Assembly (NCBI GenBank): GCA_021163965.1
Contig: JAGGTB010000012.1
Location: 1-35,182, forward strand
Length of the DNA stretch: 35,182 nt
Direction of reading: 5' to 3'
Source: Hadesarchaea archaeon
Lineage (GTDB): Archaea > Hadarchaeota > Hadarchaeia > Hadarchaeales > JAGGTB01
Positions 18,393 to 26,036 of this stretch are shown one piece after another. Under the pieces are notes generated by a model. The model was not told where the DNA came from. It saw nothing but the letters and a program-made list of their open reading frames with translations, and made no database searches. Position 1 is the first letter of the stretch. Each line of letters begins with the position of its first letter. The translations under genes were made by a program, and so were the position numbers.

Positions 18393-19685
18393 CTATTGTA
18401 GATATTTTTTCTCTATCTCGAAGTCTATCCCGTTCTTTTTTGCTATCTCCCCGTACATATAAGCGCTCTTTCTGGGGATCCTCTCCAAAGTCTTGTAATC
18501 TACTTCCACCAAGCCGAACTTGGGTTCAAATCCCATGGCCCACTCGAAGTTGTCCATGAAACTCCAGTGCATGTAGCCGGTTACATTCGCTCCCTCGTCC
18601 ATCGCCCTTCTGATTTGCTTTAAGTGATTGACTATAAACCTCCTCCTCTGCAAGTCATCGTTGGTTCCTATCCCATTAGAAGTGATCATTATCGGTAGGC
18701 CAAACATTTTATGAACTCTTCTCAAAACCTTGTAGATTCCTTCCGGATACACCCACCAACCCATGTAGTCCCTCTCGCAGTATTTCTTTACCCCAACTTG
18801 GAAGTAGTACCAAGGCGGAGTAGGACGGCTTTCCTCGAAGTAGCATACGTTCCCAGAGAAATAATTGAGACCGAAGAAATCAAGAACGTTCCCGAACTCC
18901 TCTCCGGAAAGCGGAGGTTTAGGTATGCCTTCTTTTAGAGATAGTAACCAAACACCGTTCACTATATAATCTTGTATCTCCGTTGACCACCTATCCAGTG
19001 GAGAATCTGATGCCGGTTCGAGGATATTCACAGCCTTAGCTAGACTTACTTTGCCCTTTGAATGATCGTGAATCGTCTCGTAGGATTTGACATGGGCCTT
19101 TAAGAGGTTAGAGGCCATCTCAAAAACATTTTTAATACTTTTTTCTCGCCGAGGCCATTTGCCGTTTATCAAATATGGCGGGGGCACGTCATCCCGTAGG
19201 CAAGAGCTAAAAGCATACAACATAGGTTCATCTAGAGTCAGCCAGTAGTCGAACTCGAACTCATTCGCCAATTTTCTCACGAACTCTACGAAATAATCAA
19301 CATTTTTTTCTTTGAGCCATCCCCCCTCGTTCATGAACCACAAGGGGTTCGTGTAGTGGTGTAGCATTGGTATGGGTTTGATGCCTTTTTCTTCCATGTA
19401 GTTTATCACGTTTCGGTAGTGCTCGATTTCTTTCTCATCGAATTGTCCCTTTTTGGGCTCTACGCGGCTCCATTCGATGGAAAAACGATAGGCATTGTAA
19501 CCCAATTCCGCCATCAAATCGATGTCCTCTTTATATCTGTTGTAATGATCGCAGGCTACTCCAGATTCCTCCAAATCTGTTTCTTTCTCCCACTTCCACC
19601 ATTGATTGTTCCTGTTGTTTCCTTCCACTTGATGAGCCGAAGTGCTTGTCCCCCACAGAAAACCTTCTGGGAATTTGGCTCGCAT
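18393..19685 (-). CDS. Glycoside hydrolase family 1 protein with altered catalytic residues
   Basis: MRAKFPEGFLWGTSTSAHQVEGNN, AYRFSIEWSRVEP, HHYTNPLWF, WSFMDNFEWAMGFEPKFGLVEVD are GH1 blocks; acid/base block reads TLDEP and nucleophile block reads ITSNG. GGTGA SD just upstream of the chosen ATG. Confidence 0.95.
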   Translation of the reverse strand: MRAKFPEGFLWGTSTSAHQVEGNNRNNQWWKWEKETDLEESGVACDHYNRYKEDIDLMAELGYNAYRFSIEWSRVEPKKGQFDEKEIEHYRNVINYMEEKGIKPIPMLHHYTNPLWFMNEGGWLKEKNVDYFVEFVRKLANEFEFDYWLTLDEPMLYAFSSCLRDDVPPPYLINGKWPRREKSIKNVFEMASNLLKAHVKSYETIHDHSKGKVSLAKAVNILEPASDSPLDRWSTEIQDYIVNGVWLLSLKEGIPKPPLSGEEFGNVLDFFGLNYFSGNVCYFEESRPTPPWYYFQVGVKKYCERDYMGWWVYPEGIYKVLRRVHKMFGLPIMITSNGIGTNDDLQRRRFIVNHLKQIRRAMDEGANVTGYMHWSFMDNFEWAMGFEPKFGLVEVDYKTLERIPRKSAYMYGEIAKKNGIDFEIEKKYLQ

Positions 19686-19767
19686 AGTGTCACCATTGTA
19701 ACTTTTGACATAAATATTTGATTCCAAATTTAGCTCTGTCGGCGGGCACCATCAGAACCTTGATAAA

Positions 19768-19801
19768 TAGCTATATAGAAAATCTAAAATTTATATAGCT
19801 A
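19768..19801. promoter_or_regulatory. Inverted repeat / probable operator with TATA-like cores between divergent GH1 and nagB
   Basis: TAGCTATATA (19768-19777) - 14 nt - TATATAGCTA (19792-19801), perfect 10-bp arms in the divergent intergenic region. Confidence 0.7.
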
Positions 19802-19848
19802 AATCACTTAATGCACGGGCTGGAAAAGGAAGATGGAGTTAGAACAGC

Positions 19849-20580
19849 ATGCCAATCAAAGTCTTAATCACAAAGAACTACGATGAGCTCAGCGAGAAAG
19901 CGGCGAAAATCATCGCGGATGCAATAAGGAACAAGCCCAACTTGGTTCTGGGTTTAGCTACAGGGGGGACTCCAGTAGGCTGTTATCGAGAACTCGTCCG
20001 CATGCACAAGGAGAAGAAACTTGATTTCTCGAGAGTTGTAACTTTCAACCTCGACGAGTACATCGGGTTGCCGCCAACCCATCCACAGAGCTACAGATAT
20101 TTCATGAACGAGAACCTCTTCAATCACGTGAACATTAGGATGGAGAACACGCATATTCCAGACGGTATGACGGACGATCCCCAAAAAACTTGTGAAGAGT
20201 TTGAGAAGGCCATCGAAACCGCAGGCGGAATTGACCTTCAACTCTTGGGCATAGGAGCCAACGGCCACATAGCTTTCAACGAGCCTGGTTCACCCTTCAA
20301 CTCCAGAACTAGAGTCGTGGAGATCTCGGAGCAAACGAGGAAGGACAACGCGCGCTTTTTCCAATCCATTGATGAGGTGCCTCGTCAAGCCATCTCCATG
20401 GGCATCGGAACCATCATGGAGGCTAGAAAAATCGTGCTCCTGGCAAGCGGTGCGAGAAAGGCAGATGCCGTCGCCAAGTCCGTCAAGGGGCCAATAACCG
20501 AGGAGGTGCCCGCATCAATTCTCCAAAAACACCCTAACTGCACGTTTATCCTTGATGAAGCAGCGGCATCTAAACTCTAA
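19849..20580 (+). CDS. nagB: Glucosamine-6-phosphate deaminase
   Basis: GLATGGTPVGCYREL, FNLDEYIGLPPTHPQSYRYFM, LGIGANGHIAFNEPGSPFNSRTRVV. Confidence 0.95.
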   Translation: MPIKVLITKNYDELSEKAAKIIADAIRNKPNLVLGLATGGTPVGCYRELVRMHKEKKLDFSRVVTFNLDEYIGLPPTHPQSYRYFMNENLFNHVNIRMENTHIPDGMTDDPQKTCEEFEKAIETAGGIDLQLLGIGANGHIAFNEPGSPFNSRTRVVEISEQTRKDNARFFQSIDEVPRQAISMGIGTIMEARKIVLLASGARKADAVAKSVKGPITEEVPASILQKHPNCTFILDEAAASKL

Positions 20581-20598
20581 ACTAATCAAAAACTAATG

Positions 20599-20640
20599 AA
20601 AATAAAATAAAATAAAAGGAGAAGGGAAGAATTTTTTTCT
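20599..20640. terminator. Bidirectional T-rich terminator between convergent nagB and binding-protein gene
   Basis: AAAATAAAATAAAATAAAA (T-rich on minus) followed by ATTTTTTTCTCT (T-tract on plus), between two converging stop codons. Confidence 0.5.
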
Positions 20641-20641
20641 C

Positions 20642-22651
20642 TTAGCCACCCCTGCGCGCCGCCAAGACTATGCCGATTATCAACACTATTACGACGATCG
20701 CTCCTGCGACCCAATATCCAGTCGGCACCTCTGTCACGGTAGTGGTCTGAGTTTCTGTCTCTGTCACGGTTATTTCCCCTGCAGTTACCGTCGTGGTAGT
20801 GGTCTCAGTTACCGTCTCAGTTACCGTCTCAGTTACCGTCTCAGTAGGAGTAGGCGTAGGCGGTGCCCCCGCTGGTCTAAGACCCAATACTACCTGCGGA
20901 ATGTTGTACTCGTGCCATGTGCACGCTGGTCCGCACCGTCCCGGGTTGTCGACGGTGGGCCATCCCTCCCAGTAGGTTGTCCAGTGTCTTCCCCACGAGA
21001 CTTGGACGTAGAGCGGTATGTACGGAAGCTCTGGGACGAGGTAGGACTGTATCTCCTTGGCCACCTCTATTGACTCTTCGCTACCGATTGGCAACCTCCA
21101 AAGCTCGTCGATCAAATCTTGGACCGTCTCGGCGTTCGGGGATGTCTCTGGGGTGTAACGGGCATAGTTCGTCCCGCCCTCCGCTGTTCCTGTGAATAGG
21201 TTATTGTATGCGTTTATCGGGAACGTGGGGCCCGGTACTCCCGAGTCTATGCAGGCGAAGTCTATCCAGTCGAAGTCCCCTGTCACCGGGATCGACCAGT
21301 AGTCATCCTCAGAAACTATTCTTGGTTCCACCTTTATTCCGATATCTGTAAGGTTCTTTGCTATCAGCTCGGACATCAAGTTAACATCGCTCCAGCCCTC
21401 GCAGGTAACTATCTCCCATGGGCCTATCGGGTGTCCGTCCCAAGTCCAGCCCTCTTCAACGCTTCCCTCGCAGTGTTCCTGCAGGATTTCTATCGCCTTA
21501 TCGGGGTCGTACGGAATCACGACATCGCCATATGTCTCCCTTATCAAATCGTAGTCGATGTATTGGTCGGCCATGGGTCCCGTGGGTGTAATGTACGATG
21601 GATTGGCCCTCGGGACAAGGCCTTCCTGAGCGATGTTACACACGTCATCCATGTTGATTGCGTATGCCACGGCCTGCCTCAGCCAGGGCTCCTTGAGTTC
21701 GGGGTGCTCCTCGCTCGCCAAGTTTGGAACCATGTATATGGCGCCCTGGAAGGGGAAGATATGCCCCTCCGGATCCCACTTGTTCCAAGTTATCACATCC
21801 TCGTGGGTCATGATCCACTTATAGCACCCGGCAAAGAAGCTGTCTGACCAGTCATGGACATTGTTGGCGAAATCCCTCTGCTCCAGGTCGTTGCTCGCGT
21901 ATTCTAGCACCCCAACATATTTCGGATACGTCGGAGGATCAGGAAGACCAAATACGTCGATGCCCCACCAATCATCGATCCTTTCATAGTACGTCTCCCT
22001 TTCCGTTGACTCAACTGCTCGATACGGGCCACAGCCATCCATCTCATCGTAATCCGTGTTCGCGTACGTCGTAATTTGGTCTCCATACTCCGCTATGAGC
22101 GGTTCCCATCTTGCCTTGGAAACAATCGGCATGTCGACCAGTCCGGCTGTTACCCTGTTGGTAAACTCTTGGCCTTCCACGACATTGATGTGTACGGTGC
22201 GCGTATCGGCGGCTTCTATCGAGGCTATCACATCTCTATTTATTGAAAAGTAGGGGTTGTACTGGTCATGCGCCTCGTAGGAGAACACTACATCGTCGGC
22301 GGTCACAGGAGTGCCATCCCGCCACACGGCTTCCGGACGAATCTTGATTATGAACGTCGATCCATCATCAGACCACTCCCCGCTCTCCGCCAACCACGGT
22401 ACCAGCTCTCCGGTAACCGTGTTGTAATAGAACAGGGTCATGTATACGAGACTCAGGCCTCTGTTGAACGTTGCCCATCCGCCAACGTTGAAGGGGTTGA
22501 AGTTCCCGACGCAGTACGACTGATCACCGCCAATATACATTGTTTCCTCTCTCGGATACTCCTGGGCCATAGCACTGCCGACGCCAGCAACCATCATGCT
22601 CACTATCAACACTGAAACACACAGCAAAGCGGCACATTTCCCTTTTTTCAT
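20642..22651 (-). CDS. ABC transporter substrate-binding protein, family 5 (OppA/CbtA-like), with Thr-rich stalk and C-terminal TM anchor
   Basis: Signal peptide; WRDGTPVTADDVVFSYEAH; NMDDVCNIAQEGLVPRANPSYITPTGP; C-terminal PTPTPTETVTETVTETVTETTTTT...GYWVAGAIVVIVLIIGIVLAARRGG; SD AAGGAGG. Confidence 0.93.
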   Translation of the reverse strand: MKKGKCAALLCVSVLIVSMMVAGVGSAMAQEYPREETMYIGGDQSYCVGNFNPFNVGGWATFNRGLSLVYMTLFYYNTVTGELVPWLAESGEWSDDGSTFIIKIRPEAVWRDGTPVTADDVVFSYEAHDQYNPYFSINRDVIASIEAADTRTVHINVVEGQEFTNRVTAGLVDMPIVSKARWEPLIAEYGDQITTYANTDYDEMDGCGPYRAVESTERETYYERIDDWWGIDVFGLPDPPTYPKYVGVLEYASNDLEQRDFANNVHDWSDSFFAGCYKWIMTHEDVITWNKWDPEGHIFPFQGAIYMVPNLASEEHPELKEPWLRQAVAYAINMDDVCNIAQEGLVPRANPSYITPTGPMADQYIDYDLIRETYGDVVIPYDPDKAIEILQEHCEGSVEEGWTWDGHPIGPWEIVTCEGWSDVNLMSELIAKNLTDIGIKVEPRIVSEDDYWSIPVTGDFDWIDFACIDSGVPGPTFPINAYNNLFTGTAEGGTNYARYTPETSPNAETVQDLIDELWRLPIGSEESIEVAKEIQSYLVPELPYIPLYVQVSWGRHWTTYWEGWPTVDNPGRCGPACTWHEYNIPQVVLGLRPAGAPPTPTPTETVTETVTETVTETTTTTVTAGEITVTETETQTTTVTEVPTGYWVAGAIVVIVLIIGIVLAARRGG
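20802..20845. repeat. 12-bp tandem repeat (GTCTCAGTTACC, 3 perfect copies plus partial) encoding the TETV stalk
   Basis: Direct reading: gtctcagttacc at 20802, 20814, 20826, then gtctcagta. Confidence 0.9.
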
Positions 22652-22761
22652 TTTTTACCTCCTTATTTAGTTCTCTTTTTGACAAGTTAATCCTCCTGTT
22701 GTTTCTATTTAAAAGTTGCGGTTCTAATAGGCAGACTTTTTTGTGATTTGTTTTTAGCTAA

Positions 22762-22793
22762 TCCGGCTAGAGACGACTCCGGCCAAAGACAAC
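22762..22793. repeat. Two-copy 16-bp tandem repeat upstream of sugar ABC ATPase gene
   Basis: TCCGGCTAGAGACGAC followed directly by TCCGGCCAAAGACAAC (13/16 identical). Confidence 0.7.
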
Positions 22794-22834
22794 TTTTTAA
22801 GTTTAATTGAGTTTAGTTTATAAAAGGGAGTTCC

Positions 22835-23572
22835 ATGGTCTCGGCACTGGTGGAAATGAAAAACATCCACAAGTGGTTTGGGAGCGTTCATGCGTTGAAA
22901 GGCGTTGATTTTTACGTGAACCCCTCCGAAATTGTGGGGCTGGTGGGAGATAACGGCGCTGGAAAAAGTACACTGATTAAAATCTTGACGGGGGTTATTC
23001 CGGCGGATAAAGGAGAAATATACTTTAATGGAAAAAAAATCAGCTTCTCCTCGCCAAGGGAGGCCAGAGATAATGGGATTGAAACGATATATCAGGAGCA
23101 AGCACTGGCAGATGACCTGAGCGTAACGAGAAACATGTTTTTGGGGAAAGAGATTCAAAAATCCATAGGCCCCATAAAACTTCTCGATCATAAAAAAATG
23201 AAAAAAGAAAGCGAGAGGATATTGAGCGAGCTCGGGTTGAAGATACCATCCATGGACCAGGAAGTTAGGTTTTGCTCCGGGGGTGAAAGAGAAGGAATAG
23301 CGATAGCAAGAGCGATGTATTTCAAGGCCAAGCTCGTCATACTGGATGAGCCGACGAGGGCCTTGGGAGTCGCTGCAGTTCGGCGGGTATTGAGTCTCGT
23401 GAAGGAACTGAAAAGCAGGGGGATTGCAAGTGTTTTTATAAGCCACAATCTTCACCATGTGTACTCCATTGCAGACAGGATTGTAGTTCTTGTCCGAGGA
23501 GAGAAAGTAGAGGATATACCGAAAAAAGAAACTTCAATAAGAGAACTCACCAAGCTCATTATTAGAAGATAA
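22835..23572 (+). CDS. Sugar ABC transporter ATP-binding protein, single domain (FrcA/RbsA-like)
   Basis: GDNGAGKSTLIKILTG, FCSGGEREGIAIARAMYFKAKLVILDEPTRALGVAAVRRVL, VFISHNLHHVYSIADRIVVL. Confidence 0.94.
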   Translation: MVSALVEMKNIHKWFGSVHALKGVDFYVNPSEIVGLVGDNGAGKSTLIKILTGVIPADKGEIYFNGKKISFSSPREARDNGIETIYQEQALADDLSVTRNMFLGKEIQKSIGPIKLLDHKKMKKESERILSELGLKIPSMDQEVRFCSGGEREGIAIARAMYFKAKLVILDEPTRALGVAAVRRVLSLVKELKSRGIASVFISHNLHHVYSIADRIVVLVRGEKVEDIPKKETSIRELTKLIIRR

Positions 23573-23676
23573 CTAGCAGTTCTTTGCCCAGCTAATTTTA
23601 AACCATCAATTTTTTCACTTCGCTTTCGATCGCTCCGCAAAAGTTAAAAGAGTAGCTCGCCCATAAAGGAGACGCT

Positions 23677-24882
23677 ATGTTGAGAGGTAATTTGGTAGTA
23701 GGCCAGTCGGGCGGCCCGACTAGCGTAATCAACAATAGTTTATGCGGTATTATTCGGGAGGCAAAAAAACATAGAGAAATAAAGGAAATATATGGGATGC
23801 GTTTCGGCATCGAGGGGTTTATGAGTGAAAATATTATCGACCTCCGACGTGAGGAAGAAGGAACCATTGAGGGGCTACGGGATACTCCTTCCTCCGCTTT
23901 GGGGTCATCCCGTCACAAACTTAGGGACGATGATCTCCCCAGAATTTTGGAAGTACTCAAAAAATTTGATATTAGATATTTTTTAATGATTGGCGGCAAC
24001 GACACGATGAATACGCTTCACAGAGTTGAAAAATATTGCGCTAAAGAGGGATACGATATCGTTTGTGTCGGCATACCCAAAACCGTGGATAACGACCTTT
24101 TCGGTACAGATCACACCCCCGGCTTCCCAACGGCGGCAAGATTTGTAGCTCTTTCGGTCAAACAGGGGGGGATTTTGGCTAGAGACATGCAAAAGGTGGA
24201 TCAGTTTGTCATTTATCAATCGATCGGCAGAGATGCTGGTTGGCTCGCTGCCTCGGCGGCCGTTGCTAAAGAAAAAGAATCGGATGCCCCTCACCTCATT
24301 CTCCTTCCTGAAAGACCGCTGAATAAAGGGAGATTTCTAGAAGAAGTTGAAAAGTGTTACAATAAATACGGTTATGTATCCATAGTATGCGGCGAAGGAA
24401 TCACTTGGGAGGACGGATCCCCCGTTTCGGGCTCTGTAATCAGGGATAAATTCGGCAACATCGAGTTTGGGGCGATGGGTGGAACCTCTGCAGCTATGGT
24501 CTTACACAGGATAATCAGCTCTGAATTCGGCTGGCGCGGGGAATTTCAGATCCCGGAGTCCCTGCCTATGTGCTGCGCGGATAGAATGGTGGGGATAGAT
24601 CGGGACGAAGCTTATCTGGTCGGTGCGCAAGGGGTGAAATTGGCTGTCGAAGGAGAATCGGGCGTAATGGTCACCCTGGAAAGGAAGAGCAATCGTCCTT
24701 ACCTATGCGAAACGGGAACAATTGGTGTGGAAGAAGTAGCAGAGAAAAGCAAACCGATGCCGGACGATTACATTTCCGATGATGGATTTTTCGTGACGAG
24801 CGAATTTATGGAATATATAAGGCCTTTGGTCGGGGAAATGCCTCGCTATGCTGAGCTGAAGGCCGAAGCAGTAATAAAGTGA
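23677..24882 (+). CDS. 6-phosphofructokinase (PfkA superfamily), predicted PPi-dependent
   Basis: GQSGGPTSVINNSLCG, MIGGNDTMNT, GIPKTVDNDLFGTDHTPGFPTAAR, QSIGRDAGWLAA; SD AAAGGAG. Confidence 0.93.
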   Translation: MLRGNLVVGQSGGPTSVINNSLCGIIREAKKHREIKEIYGMRFGIEGFMSENIIDLRREEEGTIEGLRDTPSSALGSSRHKLRDDDLPRILEVLKKFDIRYFLMIGGNDTMNTLHRVEKYCAKEGYDIVCVGIPKTVDNDLFGTDHTPGFPTAARFVALSVKQGGILARDMQKVDQFVIYQSIGRDAGWLAASAAVAKEKESDAPHLILLPERPLNKGRFLEEVEKCYNKYGYVSIVCGEGITWEDGSPVSGSVIRDKFGNIEFGAMGGTSAAMVLHRIISSEFGWRGEFQIPESLPMCCADRMVGIDRDEAYLVGAQGVKLAVEGESGVMVTLERKSNRPYLCETGTIGVEEVAEKSKPMPDDYISDDGFFVTSEFMEYIRPLVGEMPRYAELKAEAVIK

Positions 24883-24898
24883 ATAGAAGAAAGAATGC

Positions 24899-25852
24899 AT
24901 GATGTCAGACTATCTCGTTGAAATAGGAGACACGTTAGACAAACTGATAAACAAAAGAGAAAATTGCCGAGTGGTCATCAAAAGATTGGGGGCCGAGGTA
25001 ATCAGTTACAGAGTGCGGGATGGTCAAAGAACGCTTCCCTTGCTGTGGAACGATGGCAACGATTTTCCTCCCCCGAGAGGGGGATGGAAAAGTCACGCTA
25101 CGGTCATCTTTCCCCACGTCGGGGGGCTCAAAAACAACGAAAGTTGGCTCGGCGATATAAAAATTACCAGCCCGGGCAACCATGGTTTTGCCCGCCACTC
25201 GACCTTCCAGGTAGTCGACCACGGCAGTGACAATGGTGCATACATCCGATATCGCCTCGAGGCAAACGACAAGACGAGGAGATACTATCCTTTCAATTTC
25301 AGGCTGGATGTTGTTTATGCCCTAAAGGGAAAGGAACTTTCCGCCGAGTTTGAGGTCACCAATCTAGAGGAAGAGAAAGACATATTTTTCTCTCTGGGCT
25401 GGCACCCCGGATTCAGCACGTCCTTCCCAGACTGCGGAGGTAAAAAGGAGGACTGGCGGATAATTTTCCAGAAGGGGAGATATCGGCGCTATTTCAACAA
25501 CGAGGAATGTAGGTTAACTGGCGAAACCAAAGATTTGGATATCGATGGTCCTCTCGGATGGACCGAAGAAGAACTCGAAGGTACGATTATGTTGGAGATA
25601 GAAAAAAGGGAACTTCGCACTTGTAAATTTTACAATCCTAAAATTAAAAGGGGAGTGGAAATTGATTTCGAAGATTTCCCCTTCCTTGCAATTTGGTCGG
25701 AAGTTGGCCGCGAGTTCATTTGTCTGGAACCTTGCCAAGGACTCGACGATCACGAAATACAGGAAAGTTTTGATCAAAAGGTGGGCATCGTGAACCTCGG
25801 CGCTTCGATGAGTAAAAAATGGCAGGCTACCGTTAGGCCTATACTTTCTTGA
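24899..25852 (+). CDS. Aldose 1-epimerase-like protein
   Basis: FPHVGGLKNN, PGNHGFARHSTFQV, FFSLGWHPGFSTSF, EVGREFICLEPCQGLDD. Confidence 0.85.
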   Translation: MMSDYLVEIGDTLDKLINKRENCRVVIKRLGAEVISYRVRDGQRTLPLLWNDGNDFPPPRGGWKSHATVIFPHVGGLKNNESWLGDIKITSPGNHGFARHSTFQVVDHGSDNGAYIRYRLEANDKTRRYYPFNFRLDVVYALKGKELSAEFEVTNLEEEKDIFFSLGWHPGFSTSFPDCGGKKEDWRIIFQKGRYRRYFNNEECRLTGETKDLDIDGPLGWTEEELEGTIMLEIEKRELRTCKFYNPKIKRGVEIDFEDFPFLAIWSEVGREFICLEPCQGLDDHEIQESFDQKVGIVNLGASMSKKWQATVRPILS

Positions 25853-26036
25853 AAACGAGGGGGTCCTCTGTAGCCCGGATCCCCATTCGTTATAGTTAAA
25901 TACTTTTCTACATACATGTCGAGCTGGCAAATAAACAATCATTAAAAATAATCAAGGGGTGCCAGCTAAGGAGGTGTAAAACTGACAACCGTACGCTGTT
26001 GGGACAGGAACCGATCTCAATAGTGGAGGGATTTAC

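Noticed and set aside
18525-18545. tRNA T-arm-like string GGGTTCAAATCCC
   Set aside because: Lies inside the conserved GH1 C-terminal block (FEPKFG); no acceptor or anticodon arms around it.
20200-20290. NagB active-site Asn (GIGANGH) instead of the Asp seen in E. coli NagB
   Set aside because: Asn at this position is usual in Bacillus-type NagB (GIGGNGH), so not a sign of inactivation.
22754-23458. 234-aa minus-strand ORF opposite the sugar ABC ATPase
   Set aside because: Antisense to a clearly conserved ABC ATPase.
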